Shown here piece after piece: positions 45,371-54,026 of a DNA stretch of 64,000 nucleotides (position 1 is the first letter of the stretch; each line of letters opens with the position of its first letter). Source of the DNA: JASMHC01 sp964453855 (lineage in GTDB: Bacteria; Pseudomonadota; Alphaproteobacteria; Rhodobacterales; Rhodobacteraceae); the NCBI GenBank assembly GCA_964453855.1, contig CAYVRN010000002.1, forward strand, positions 1 to 64,000. Direction: 5' to 3'. The notes below the pieces were generated by a model. It was not told where the DNA came from and did no database searches. It was given only the letters and a program-made list of their open reading frames with translations. Position numbers and translations under genes: made by a program.

Positions 45371-46066
45371 TTACATCGAGTTGTGCTTGCGCGCGACGTA
45401 GTCTTTTGCGGTTTCAACTGCCACGGCCGCGTCACGGCAATATGCATCTGCACCGATAGCTTTGCCAAACTCGTCGTTCAAAGGCGCTCCGCCCACCAAA
45501 ACGATATAGTCATCGCGCTTGCCTTGTTCGACCAAAGTGTCGATCACGACTTTCATGTACGGCATCGTGGTTGTCAGAAGGGCTGACATGCCTAGTATGT
45601 CAGGCTTATGTTCTTCCAATGCTTCAAGATAGTTTTCGACAGGGTTGTTGATGCCCAGATCGTATACCTCAAAGCCCGCACCCTCCATCATCATCGAAAC
45701 AAGGTTCTTGCCGATGTCGTGGATGTCGCCTTTGACGGTGCCGATTACCATCGAGCCCATACGAGGCGCGCCGGTTTCAGCAAGAAGCGGCTTAAGAATG
45801 GCCATGCCACCCTTCATCGCATTTGCGGCCAGAAGTACTTCGGGAACAAACAGGATACCGTCACGGAAGTCTGCGCCAACGATGGTCATACCACCAACCA
45901 GTGCTTTGGTTAGAACATCATAAGGCGCCCAACCGCGCTCGATCAGGATGTTGACCCCTTCCTCGATCTCTTCTTTTAGACCGTCGTAAAGGTCGTCGAA
46001 CATCTGTTGAACCAGTTCCTCGTCGTCCAGTTCCGACAGGATGATATCGTCTTCTTCGTCAGACAT
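45371..46066 (-). CDS. Cobalamin-binding corrinoid protein (MetH/MtgC-type)
   Basis: A 231-residue methyl-carrying corrinoid protein. An acidic N-terminal helical cap (about 15-100) is followed by a B12 Rossmann domain with GTVKGDIHDIGKNLV, where His116 would be the lower cobalt ligand, then GMSALLTTTMPYMK and LVGGAPLNDEF. It is equivalent to the cap and B12 parts of MetH or to MtgC/MttC carriers. AGAGGA sits 8 nt before the ATG at 46066; a TTG 6 bp earlier is less likely. The homocysteine methyltransferase gene at 47706 is its probable partner. Confidence 0.92.
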   Translation of the reverse strand: MSDEEDDIILSELDDEELVQQMFDDLYDGLKEEIEEGVNILIERGWAPYDVLTKALVGGMTIVGADFRDGILFVPEVLLAANAMKGGMAILKPLLAETGAPRMGSMVIGTVKGDIHDIGKNLVSMMMEGAGFEVYDLGINNPVENYLEALEEHKPDILGMSALLTTTMPYMKVVIDTLVEQGKRDDYIVLVGGAPLNDEFGKAIGADAYCRDAAVAVETAKDYVARKHNSM

Positions 46067-46217
46067 TCGCAAAATCCTCTAATAATGCTGCGCAGCGCAG
46101 TGTAGTGCGTCAATTCGACCTTTTCGCGTTTTTTGAAACACGCACTGTCCGAATTGCGACATAGGCTGCTACGCAACCGACTTACAGTCCGAAAACTTTT
46201 ATGACGAGGTCAATTTC

Positions 46218-46260
46218 TTCATGTTTTTGATGAGAAATCCAGGCTTAGAGAAAACATGAA
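46218..46260. repeat. Long-armed inverted repeat in the gap before the kinase pseudogene
   Basis: TTCATGTTTT (46218-46227) and AAAACATGAA (46251-46260) are perfect 10-bp arms around 23 nt. The 272-bp gap between the corrinoid protein and kinase genes holds nothing else that is obvious. Confidence 0.4.
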
Positions 46261-46338
46261 ACCAGTATGTATGTCGTTTTCCTTTTCGCAACCGCTTTGA
46301 GCATTTAGTGTACAATTCGGATTGGTTACGGGGAAGAA

Positions 46339-47303
46339 ATGGGAAAGTTTTTACGCCTACTTAATCAGAGAATCTTGAAAGAGCAGAGATCTCGGGATGC
46401 CCTGTACGTTGCATTGCTCGTTTTGATCTTTTGGGGTTTTCTTGTGGCTTACGAAGGATTCGAGTGGTTTTACGAGTATTCTCGGGCACATGAAGACTGG
46501 GATCTGGACGAAATCGTTTTGTTTTTCATCGTCTTGCCTTTGCCACTTATGTGGTACGCTTTCAGACTGGCAAACGAGGCTGCAAAAGAATCAAGCCGGA
46601 ATATGATTATAGAGCGTGAGCTAAGCCACCTGCGCAAGGTTGAATCCTTGGGCACACTTGCCGGAGGTATGGCGCATGAGTTGAACAATCAGCTTCAGCC
46701 GGTGATTGCATTGTCCGAACTAACGCTGTCCACAGCCGCGGCAGATGATCCACGGAAACGTCAGTTTGAGCTTATTTTGGCCGGAGCTGAGAGGGCGCGG
46801 GCCACAGTGCGCCAGGTTCTAAAGTTTTCTCGAAGAAATGAGCAAGATCAGGGATCGTTCCGTGGGCCGGAGTCGGTGCGTGAGCTTGTCTAGTTTATTA
46901 GCATTACGTGCCCATCCGCTATCAGTTTGAACATTGATGTCAAAGACGACTTCAACAAGATCCATTTGGCTTGGGAAAATGTTGAGACGATTGTCGTCAA
47001 CCTGTTCTCGAATGCCATTGCAGCTATGGAGGGGCGCCACGGGGCAATTGGCGTAACGGTCGGAAGAAGCGATCATGACGCGAAAACCGTGACGATAACG
47101 GTTTCGGATCAAGGATCGGGGATCTCTGACAGCGACAAGTCCAGGATTTTCGAACCTTTTTTCACAACCAAAGAAGTGGGTTCTGGCACCGGATTGGGAA
47201 TGTGGCAGGTTCAGTCGTTGATTGCTGAGGTCAAAGGAGACATTGTTTTGAAACAGCCGTGGACGTGGGCACCACATTTACTGTAGTTCTTCCTGCTGAA
47301 TAA
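46339..47303 (+). pseudogene. Sensor histidine kinase broken by a nonsense codon and a frameshift
   Basis: An ancestral protein of about 321 residues: two membrane spans (about 25-45 and 57-75), a HisKA region with the H-box GGMAHELNNQLQPVIAL, and a HATPase domain (NLFSNAIAAM, VSDQGSGISD, FEPFFTTKEVGSGTGLGMW). Two lesions break it. A TAG at 46891-46893 falls in the same frame between the kinase halves, with similarity continuing on both sides. A one-base loss near 47257-47259 sends the end into a false tail; the next frame restores VDVGTTFTVVLPAE and a TAA at 47301-47303. The receiver gene that follows is intact. Confidence 0.8.
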
Positions 47304-47332
47304 GATGGGATTTGCAAGCTTTTGGGGTGTGA

Positions 47333-47683
47333 ATGGCAAATGTTTTAATCATAGATGATGATGAGACGGTTTTGGAAACTTTTCAGATCGTTCTAAGTAG
47401 TTCAGGGCATCAGGTTCAGGCGGCATCTAACGGTGCGCTTGGGATCGAAGCCACCAAAACAAACTCATTTGACATCGTGGTTACAGACGTCGTTATGCCC
47501 GAAAAAGATGGGTTGGAAGTCCTTATGCAAATGCGAAAAACCCACCCCGATACGAAGATCGTCGTCGTCTCAGGTGGTGGACGTACAAGCGCCACAGACT
47601 ATTTGAAAATGGCTGAAGTTCTTGGTGCTGATCGAGTGCTTTATAAACCAGTTACCGCGACGGAAGTATCCGCCGCGATTTAA
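47333..47683 (+). CDS. Single-domain response regulator (CheY-like)
   Basis: A 116-residue receiver domain with no output domain. The acidic pocket (Asp8-Asp9), the phospho-acceptor Asp52 in VVTDVVMPE and Lys105 in YKPV are present, so it should accept phosphate. It lies 29 bp after the broken histidine kinase and was probably its partner. It could now be driven by another kinase or be idle. The C-terminus is short and complete. Confidence 0.88.
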   Translation: MANVLIIDDDETVLETFQIVLSSSGHQVQAASNGALGIEATKTNSFDIVVTDVVMPEKDGLEVLMQMRKTHPDTKIVVVSGGGRTSATDYLKMAEVLGADRVLYKPVTATEVSAAI

Positions 47684-47705
47684 GAGCTTTCATCGTAAGG
47701 GCTAG

Positions 47706-48731
47706 TTAAGTGCGGCGTCTGCGCGAACGGCGGCGGCCATCGGCATCAGCTCCGCCCGCTTGTTCACCTGTGCCGTCCGATTCCGAACTAAAAGGGCCGA
47801 TCACGGTTGTGATCTGCTCTAGTGTTGGCCGCTCAGCACGCAGGCGGTTTTCGAGCGCTTCTTTCATTTTTTCCAAATGATGCGGCTGGGTTCCGCAACA
47901 TCCGCCAATGATTGTAGCGCCAGCATCGCGTGCTATACAGGCATAATCCGCCATTAGTTCAGGTGTGCCGTCATAACAAATATGACCGTCTACGTATTTC
48001 GGGATGCCTGCGTTTCCCTTGGCAATGACAGGGCGTGCGCCACCTTGTGCTGTAAACCCAAGAACGGTGCGCAGAAGGTCTGCCGCGCCGGTGCCACAGT
48101 TGGCACCATAGGCCAAGGGCGGGTTGGCAAGGCTTTCGACCATTTCAACCATAGCTTCGCTGGTCAGGCCCATCATGGTGCGTCCGGCGGTATCAAAGCT
48201 CATCGTGCCGCACCAAGGCATGCCAGCCAAAGCAAAGGCTTCTGCCGCTGCGCGGTACTCTTCGGGGGCTGAAATCGTTTCCAGCCAAAGCACATCCGCG
48301 CCGCCTTCCTTTAGGCCCTCGGCCTGTTCGTGGAACATTTCGACTGCCAGTTCGTGGGTCATCTGACCCATGGGCGCAAAAATTTCGCCTGTCGGGCCGA
48401 CAGAACCGGCAACAACAACAGGTCTGCCTGCTTTATCCGCCACATCGCGCCCGAGTTCAGCAGCAACACGATTAAGTTCGCGCACACGGTTTTGGGCACC
48501 GTGGAGTTTCAAGCGAGCGGCTGACCCGCCGAAACTATTGGTCAAGAAAAGATCGCTGCCGGCGTCAACCGGACCTTGATAGAGCTTGCGAATATTGTCG
48601 GGATGTTCGGTGTTCCACAGTTCGGGCGCATCGCCGGCCTGAAGCCCCATGGCAAACAAGGTGGTGCCGGTTGCTCCATCGGCTAGCAACCAGTCTCGCT
48701 CGCCCAGAAGTTTGCTTAGAAGATCGGTCAT
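47706..48731 (-). CDS. Homocysteine S-methyltransferase (BHMT/MetH N-terminal type)
   Basis: A 341-residue zinc methyltransferase of the Pfam S-methyl_trans family. The fold opens with LLADGATGTTLFAMGL. The zinc cysteines are in AYGANCGTGA and IIGGCCGTQPHH. A charged, Arg-rich tail (RRRSRRRRT) ends the protein. It lacks B12 and pterin domains, so with the separate corrinoid protein nearby it probably forms part of a split methionine synthase. The annotation betaine-homocysteine methyltransferase is the alternative. The ATG at 48731 has AAAGGG 6 nt upstream. Confidence 0.88.
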   Translation of the reverse strand: MTDLLSKLLGERDWLLADGATGTTLFAMGLQAGDAPELWNTEHPDNIRKLYQGPVDAGSDLFLTNSFGGSAARLKLHGAQNRVRELNRVAAELGRDVADKAGRPVVVAGSVGPTGEIFAPMGQMTHELAVEMFHEQAEGLKEGGADVLWLETISAPEEYRAAAEAFALAGMPWCGTMSFDTAGRTMMGLTSEAMVEMVESLANPPLAYGANCGTGAADLLRTVLGFTAQGGARPVIAKGNAGIPKYVDGHICYDGTPELMADYACIARDAGATIIGGCCGTQPHHLEKMKEALENRLRAERPTLEQITTVIGPFSSESDGTGEQAGGADADGRRRSRRRRT

Positions 48732-48832
48732 TGAAAGCCCTTTGTGCATTATGTGTTAGATTCGATGTGGCAGTCGCCCGTCGAATTCTCAAATTCATAA
48801 TCGTCATGAAGGTTATGAGTTTTAGTCAAGAG
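48732..48832 (-). promoter_or_regulatory. Possible structured leader of the homocysteine methyltransferase gene
   Basis: On the minus strand two hairpins can form upstream of the start: CATAA/TTATG (48796-48817) and ATTCGA/TCGAAT (48760-48786) with an inner GGGCGACTGCC fold. It does not match a riboswitch consensus I can name. Confidence 0.3.
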
Positions 48833-48860
48833 AAAGCGCCCAAGACATCTTGGACGCTTT
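48833..48860 (-). terminator. Hairpin after the zeta-type ATPase inhibitor gene
   Basis: AAAGCG-C-CCAAG pairs with CTTGG-A-CGCTTT around a 4-nt loop, with one internal mismatch. It lies 24 bp beyond the DUF1476 stop on the minus strand; the T-run is interrupted. Confidence 0.55.
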
Positions 48861-48883
48861 TCTATTCCGGTAGATGCAGGTAA

Positions 48884-49201
48884 TTACTCGGCTTCACCCA
48901 TCATCTGATCTTCAGCGACAATGGCCATTTCGGCCATCTTCGCGCGAATTTCATCTTCGCTGGCTTTATCGCCGAGGTCAGCCACAAGCTTGCGGACGAC
49001 GTCTTCGTGGCCTGGCTCTTCAAAGTCGGCTTTTACGACTTCAATGGCGTACTCATTAGCGGCTTCGCCTGACTTGCCCAGCAACTCTGCCGCCCAAAGG
49101 CCAGTCAACTTATGGGTCCGCGCATTGGCTTTGAACTTCATGTCCTCATCATGCGCATATTTGGCTTCGAATGCGTGTTCGCGATCATCAAAGGTGGTCA
49201 T
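48884..49201 (-). CDS. DUF1476 protein, zeta-type inhibitor of F1Fo-ATPase
   Basis: A 105-residue, almost entirely helical acidic protein. The N-terminus MTTFDDREHAFEAKYAHDED, followed by KFKANARTHKLTGLWAAELLG, matches DUF1476. That family is the zeta subunit of alphaproteobacterial ATP synthase, shown in Paracoccus denitrificans to block ATP hydrolysis through its N-terminal helix. ATP synthase genes are not in the window. It is divergent from purC. Confidence 0.9.
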   Translation of the reverse strand: MTTFDDREHAFEAKYAHDEDMKFKANARTHKLTGLWAAELLGKSGEAANEYAIEVVKADFEEPGHEDVVRKLVADLGDKASEDEIRAKMAEMAIVAEDQMMGEAE

Positions 49202-49410
49202 TTTACCCTCCGGTGGAATGTGTCCCTTGTGATATGACCAAAATTTTGCTGCAACGCAACAGAAAGCCCCGATTCAATTTGAAAGTCGCAAAATTTGCCG
49301 CATCCTGTAATGCGCAAACCCCTTTGCGTTGCTTGCCCCCGTGGCAGGCTTGGCCTATAGAGCGCCATGTCTGCAAGCGGTGCTGGAGCCGCTTTATCAT
49401 CGGAGTTCCA

Positions 49411-50172
49411 ATGGCACGTCGCAAGAAAATCTACGAAGGCAAAGCTAAGATCCTTTACGAAGGACCCGAGCCGGGCACAATTGTTCAGTACTTTAAGGAC
49501 GATGCCACCGCATTCAATGCGGAAAAGAGGGACGTTATCGATGGGAAGGGTGTTCTGAACAACCGCCTGTCCGAGTTCTTCATGATCGGGCTGAACAATG
49601 TTGGCGTGCCGACTCACTTTCTGAAGCGTTTGAATATGCGCGAGCAGTTGGTGCGGTCGTGCGAAATCATCCCGCTTGAGGTTATCGTGCGCAACTATGC
49701 CGCCGGCACTATGTCAAAACGCTTGGGAATCGAGGAAGGTACGCAACTTCCGCGTCCAATTGTCGAGTATTGCTATAAGGACGACAAGCTAGGCGATCCG
49801 CTTGTGACGGAAGAGCATATCGCTGCGTTTGGGTGGGCCAGCCAACAGGATATGGACGACGTCCTAAGCCTTGCTCTGCGGGTCAACGATTTCTTGACCG
49901 GCCTGATGTATGGCGTCGGCATCAAACTGATTGATTTCAAAATCGAGATCGGTCGCGTCTATGAAGGCGATTTCCAACGGTTGGTCGTAGCTGACGAAAT
50001 CAGCCCAGATAGCTGCCGTTTGTGGGATATTGAAACAGGTCGGAAACTGGACAAAGACGTGTTCCGCCGCGATCTGGGAAGCTTGACGGATGCTTACACC
50101 GAAGTCGCGCGTCGCTTGGGCGTGATGCCTCAAGGTGCGACGCCGATCAACAAACCCACTTTGATCAACTGA
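49411..50172 (+). CDS. purC: Phosphoribosylaminoimidazole-succinocarboxamide synthase
   Basis: It joins CAIR and aspartate to SAICAR in purine synthesis. The 253 residues include KIYEGKAKILYEG at the start, PLEVIVRNYAAGTMSKRLG and LIDFKIEIGR near the nucleotide site, and DEISPDSCRLWD. The ATG at 49411 is chosen because the family begins with this motif and GGAG lies 5 nt upstream; an open frame reaching 49171 is not conserved. A terminator stands between it and purS. Confidence 0.96.
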   Translation: MARRKKIYEGKAKILYEGPEPGTIVQYFKDDATAFNAEKRDVIDGKGVLNNRLSEFFMIGLNNVGVPTHFLKRLNMREQLVRSCEIIPLEVIVRNYAAGTMSKRLGIEEGTQLPRPIVEYCYKDDKLGDPLVTEEHIAAFGWASQQDMDDVLSLALRVNDFLTGLMYGVGIKLIDFKIEIGRVYEGDFQRLVVADEISPDSCRLWDIETGRKLDKDVFRRDLGSLTDAYTEVARRLGVMPQGATPINKPTLIN

Positions 50173-50178
50173 AAATTG

Positions 50179-50204
50179 GCGCCCCATTTGGGGCGCAGTT
50201 TTTT
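50179..50204 (+). terminator. Terminator between purC and purS
   Basis: GCGCCCC and GGGGCGC form a perfect 7-bp stem with an ATTT loop, followed by AG and six T. It would end or attenuate purC transcripts before purS. A GTATTTGAGCCAAGAAGAAG tail like the Rhodobacterales repeat follows. Confidence 0.85.
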
Positions 50205-50256
50205 GAGTATTTGAGCCAAGAAGAAGCAGGAAATCCTGCAACTGGAGACTAAGACG

Positions 50257-50487
50257 ATGAAAGCACGTGTGCACGTGATGCTTAAAAATGGTGTTCTGGA
50301 CCCACAGGGCGAGGCTGTGCGCCACGCGCTTGGCGCTTTGGGCTTTGACGGAGTTGAAGGCGTGCGTCAGGGAAAAGTCATTGAACTAGATCTTGCAGAC
50401 GGGACCACTGAAGATCAGGTCAAAGACATGTGCGAGAAGCTTCTGGCGAACACGGTAATCGAGCGCTACGACATCGAGCTTGGCTAA
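50257..50487 (+). CDS. purS: Phosphoribosylformylglycinamidine synthase subunit PurS
   Basis: A 76-residue protein that bridges PurQ and PurL in the three-part FGAM synthase. It has the KARVHVMLKNGVLDPQGEAV start, ALGFDGVEGVRQGKVIELDL, and a C-terminal NTVIERYDIELG typical of PurS. GGAGA precedes the ATG by 8 nt. Its stop shares one base with the ATG of the next gene (TAATG). Confidence 0.95.
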   Translation: MKARVHVMLKNGVLDPQGEAVRHALGALGFDGVEGVRQGKVIELDLADGTTEDQVKDMCEKLLANTVIERYDIELG

Positions 50488-51527
50488 TGATCGCTGCCCA
50501 ACTGACAGGTGTACGCCAACCCCTGAGGCTGGTGGACTTACCCGATCCGGTTGCACCGGATGGAGGAGTCGTTCTGCGCGTGTTGGCGTGTGGTGTATGC
50601 CGGTCTGACTGGCACGTTTGGTCAGGTGGTGACGCGGTTCAGATGCCGCATATCCCGGGGCACGAATATTGCGGCGAAGTGATTGCCATTGGTGATGGCG
50701 TTAAACGTTGGTCCGTTGGCGATCGTGTGATCGCTCCGTTCATTTTGGCGTGCGGTCAATGCGAAGATTGTGCCGCTGGAAACCAGACTATCTGCGCCGA
50801 TCAGGCACTGCCAGGGTTCACTCAGGCGGGGGCCTTTGCCGAAAAGATAGCAGTGCCTTTTGCCGATGCCAATCTGACAAAACTACCTGACACCATTGAT
50901 CCGGCGCTCGCTGCCGCGCTTGGGTGTCGTGTGACCACCGCATGGCATGCTCTGACCGGTCGCGCGGCATTGCGTCCGGGCGAGTGGCTGGCCATTTTTG
51001 GTGGCGGTGGTGTTGGAACTGCGGCGCTATTGCTTGGAAAAGCGCTTGGCGCGCGGGTTGCTTTTGTTGACGTCGTTGATGAAAAGCTAAAATTTTCCAA
51101 GGGGTTGGGAGCTGACCTTACGGTTAATGGTGCTGATGAAGATGCTGCCGAGGCGATCAAAAAGGCGACCAATGGTGGTGCCGATTTCGCGTTAGAAGCG
51201 CTTGGGGCAACCGCCACGACTGTAGGTGCAATGCGCAGTTTGAAAAAGATGGGTCGGATGGTTCAGGTGGGAATGCCTGCGGGCGCTGAGACCACGATGC
51301 AAATCCCGATGGATGTTGTCTACTCGGGCCAACTTGCGATTTACGGAACACGCGGGATGCCTAGCTGGCGTTATCCAAGTCTGCTGTCGCTGATTGAAAG
51401 CGGCGCGGTCAATCTGATGCCTATGATTGCGCGACGTATCCCTTTAAGCAAAGCAACTGAAGAATTGGCCGCTTTCGACGGCCCCGCGGCACCCGGTGTT
51501 GCGGTTATCACTGATTTCACGTCCTGA
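50487..51527 (+). CDS. Zinc-dependent alcohol dehydrogenase, within the pur operon
   Basis: A 346-residue medium-chain dehydrogenase. The catalytic zinc Cys is in GVCRSDWH and the second ligand in GHEYCGEV. The structural zinc cysteines are in CGQCEDCAAGNQTIC, and the NAD fold shows GGGGVGTAALLLGKA. The substrate is not known. Its ATG overlaps the purS stop by one base and purQ begins 13 bp after its end, so it is co-transcribed with the purine genes although no role in that pathway is evident. Confidence 0.92.
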   Translation: MIAAQLTGVRQPLRLVDLPDPVAPDGGVVLRVLACGVCRSDWHVWSGGDAVQMPHIPGHEYCGEVIAIGDGVKRWSVGDRVIAPFILACGQCEDCAAGNQTICADQALPGFTQAGAFAEKIAVPFADANLTKLPDTIDPALAAALGCRVTTAWHALTGRAALRPGEWLAIFGGGGVGTAALLLGKALGARVAFVDVVDEKLKFSKGLGADLTVNGADEDAAEAIKKATNGGADFALEALGATATTVGAMRSLKKMGRMVQVGMPAGAETTMQIPMDVVYSGQLAIYGTRGMPSWRYPSLLSLIESGAVNLMPMIARRIPLSKATEELAAFDGPAAPGVAVITDFTS

Positions 51528-51540
51528 AGGAGTGCCAGAC

Positions 51541-52209
51541 ATGCACGCTGCCGTCATTACTTTCCCCGGATCAAACTGTGATCGCGATTTGGCTGTCGCG
51601 TTTGAAAACGCAGGAGCCAAGGTTAGCCGTGTTTGGCATAAAGACACGACGCTGCCTGACAACATAGATATCATTGGAATACCTGGTGGGTTCTCGTTCG
51701 GCGATTATTTGCGTTGCGGGGCGATTGCCGCAAACTCGCCGATCTGCCGGTCGGTCGTGGATTTCGCCGACAAGGGTGGCTACGTTCTTGGGATTTGCAA
51801 CGGTTTTCAGGTTTTGACTGAAACAGGTTTGTTGCCGGGCGCGTTGATGCGCAATGCGAACTTAAAGTTCATCTGCAAATCTGTGGACCTGACCGTTGAG
51901 ACTACGGATAGCGCATTTACTGCTGGCTATGGGAACGGACAGACCGTTAGCATCCCGGTGGCGCACCATGACGGCAATTATAATGCCGATGCGGATGTGC
52001 TAGCGCGGTTGAACGGAGAGGGGCGTGTAGCCTTCCGTTACGCGGACAACCCGAATGGTTCGATGGAAAGCATCGCGGGCATCCTGTCGGACAATAAGCG
52101 TGTCCTTGGAATGATGCCTCACCCAGAGCGGTCGGTAGACAACGGCCACGGTGGAACCGACGGAGTGGCGCTGTTCCGCTCAATGCTGGACCAGATGACA
52201 ACCGCCTGA
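51541..52209 (+). CDS. purQ: Phosphoribosylformylglycinamidine synthase subunit PurQ
   Basis: A 222-residue class I glutamine amidotransferase that feeds ammonia to PurL. AAVITFPGSNCDRDLAVAF opens the protein. GYVLGICNGFQVL holds the nucleophile Cys, and MPHPERSVD holds the catalytic His-Glu. AAGGAG lies before the ATG at 51541; an upstream frame into the dehydrogenase gene is not used. purL is not in the window. Confidence 0.96.
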   Translation: MHAAVITFPGSNCDRDLAVAFENAGAKVSRVWHKDTTLPDNIDIIGIPGGFSFGDYLRCGAIAANSPICRSVVDFADKGGYVLGICNGFQVLTETGLLPGALMRNANLKFICKSVDLTVETTDSAFTAGYGNGQTVSIPVAHHDGNYNADADVLARLNGEGRVAFRYADNPNGSMESIAGILSDNKRVLGMMPHPERSVDNGHGGTDGVALFRSMLDQMTTA

Positions 52210-52244
52210 TTGAACGCCTTCGCGCACAGCGCTAGCATAAGGTC

Positions 52245-54026
52245 ATGGCGCAAGTGACGGGAACTTCATTGAAAACACGGGGCGCGAGCCGCACTATCGT
52301 GCTGTTTCGTGTGGCTGTTATCGCCCTGATCGTTGCATTTACTGCCTCGGTCTGGGTGACTAACGCATGGCTGACCCAAAGATTTACTGAGTCTACACGC
52401 AATCGAGCTGATCTTCGGCTCGCACTTTATTCCGCCAGTTTGCTCAGCGAGTTGCAGAGGAATTCCGTCGTTCCACAAATTCTGGCACGCGACGCTGATC
52501 TGTTGCAGGCTCTCCAGACTGGAAACTACGAGGGCATGTCCGAACGGTTGGTGTCCTATTGGGATGAAATCGGTATCGCCGCTCTTACGCTTGCAGATGC
52601 GTCCGGCTTGGTTGTGGCTGCGACCGAGGCCGAAAATATTGGCCGAAATGAACAGGACGAGCCGTGGTTCCAACGCGCAATTTCAGAAAATCGAACGGTT
52701 TTTTCGATAAAGCGCGACGAAAACGGACGGTTCCGGTTCGCATATTCCCGCCCGATGGAGGCCGAAGGAAACGCACGCGGCGTAATCGTGGCCGAAGTCG
52801 GGTTGCATAGATTTGAAAATGCATGGGCCGGAATCTCGGACGCGGTTCTTGTGACAGATTCCGACGGGCAAATTATCCTGGCGACCGAACCAAGATGGCG
52901 CGGCTTAACGGTTGCTGCAGCGTTACGCCGTCAAACCCCAGAGGGAGCGATAGAGCGCGCGCTACGTTTAACGTCGGATTGGAGTGCCCTTCCTCCGGAT
53001 GCATATTTGCAAGGTGAAGCGGTGATGCGTCGCAACCAATCGGTGCCGTTTCAGGGATGGACGATCACCAGCTTCACGAAATATGCCAGCATTCGCGAAA
53101 GAGTGAACGCCGTCATTGCTCTTGAAATTATGGGTTTTGCAATTTTACTTGCTTTAGGGTTCTACGTTCTTAGCAGGAAAAACGCATTGCGAATGGCGTT
53201 GTTCCAGCGTGAATCTGCTGAATTGCGTATGTTGAACGCGCAGTTGCAACGTGAGATCGCCGAGCGCGAAAGGGTTCAAAAAAACCTTGCCGTGGCAGAG
53301 CAAACTATCGCGCAAAGCTCTAAACTGGCGGCTTTGGGCGAAATGTCTGCGGCAATCAGTCATGAATTGAATCAGCCTTTGGCCGCAATGAAAACCTACC
53401 TTGCAGGGGCAAAACTACTGTTGCGGCGAAACAGGCCGGAAGAGGCGCTGTCATCTTTTCAACGGGTTGACGGTTTGATCGAGCGGATGACAGCAATCAC
53501 CAGACAGCTTAAATCCTATGCCCGAAAAGGCGGGGACGAGTTTCGCCCGATTGATTTGGGGCCGGTTGTGGCTTCGGTTCTCTCTATGATGGAACCCCAG
53601 TTAAAGCAGCGCGAAGTCCGGCTTTCGGTAGTTGAGCCAGATGAACCGGTTGTGATCCTTGGTGATCGGTTAAGGGTCGAACAGGTTTTGGTCAATCTGC
53701 TTCGCAACGCATTGGACGCTACCAAAGGCGTCAAAGAACCCAAGATCGATATCATACTTTCTGCAGGTGAAATGGTTGTGGTGGCTGTGCGCGACAATGG
53801 TCCAGGTATTGAAGACTTGGATCAGCTTTTCGAGCCGTTTTTTACCACTAAGCAACCTGGCGACGGGGTGGGGCTTGGTTTGGCGATTTCCTCGGGCATC
53901 GTAAACGACATGGGTGGGCGATTGACCGCCCATAATGGTGAAGGCAGTGGGGCTGTATTCGAGATGCAGCTACCTATTTATATAGAAGACCCAAAAGCGG
54001 GCGAAACAGGCAATGGCACAAGTTAA
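52245..54026 (+). CDS. dctB: C4-dicarboxylate-type sensor histidine kinase
   Basis: A 593-residue membrane kinase. Two spans (about 20-43 and 288-310) flank a periplasmic double-PAS/Cache sensor (about 45-285) with AEVGLHRFENAWAG. A coiled linker leads to HisKA (ALGEMSAAISHELNQPLAAMK) and HATPase (NLLRNALDA, VRDNGPGIED, FEPFFTTKQPGDGVGLGLA). Both catalytic parts are complete. The DctB layout suggests sensing of C4-dicarboxylates, but no transporter gene is nearby. It overlaps dctD by 14 bp. Confidence 0.92.
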   Translation: MAQVTGTSLKTRGASRTIVLFRVAVIALIVAFTASVWVTNAWLTQRFTESTRNRADLRLALYSASLLSELQRNSVVPQILARDADLLQALQTGNYEGMSERLVSYWDEIGIAALTLADASGLVVAATEAENIGRNEQDEPWFQRAISENRTVFSIKRDENGRFRFAYSRPMEAEGNARGVIVAEVGLHRFENAWAGISDAVLVTDSDGQIILATEPRWRGLTVAAALRRQTPEGAIERALRLTSDWSALPPDAYLQGEAVMRRNQSVPFQGWTITSFTKYASIRERVNAVIALEIMGFAILLALGFYVLSRKNALRMALFQRESAELRMLNAQLQREIAERERVQKNLAVAEQTIAQSSKLAALGEMSAAISHELNQPLAAMKTYLAGAKLLLRRNRPEEALSSFQRVDGLIERMTAITRQLKSYARKGGDEFRPIDLGPVVASVLSMMEPQLKQREVRLSVVEPDEPVVILGDRLRVEQVLVNLLRNALDATKGVKEPKIDIILSAGEMVVVAVRDNGPGIEDLDQLFEPFFTTKQPGDGVGLGLAISSGIVNDMGGRLTAHNGEGSGAVFEMQLPIYIEDPKAGETGNGTS

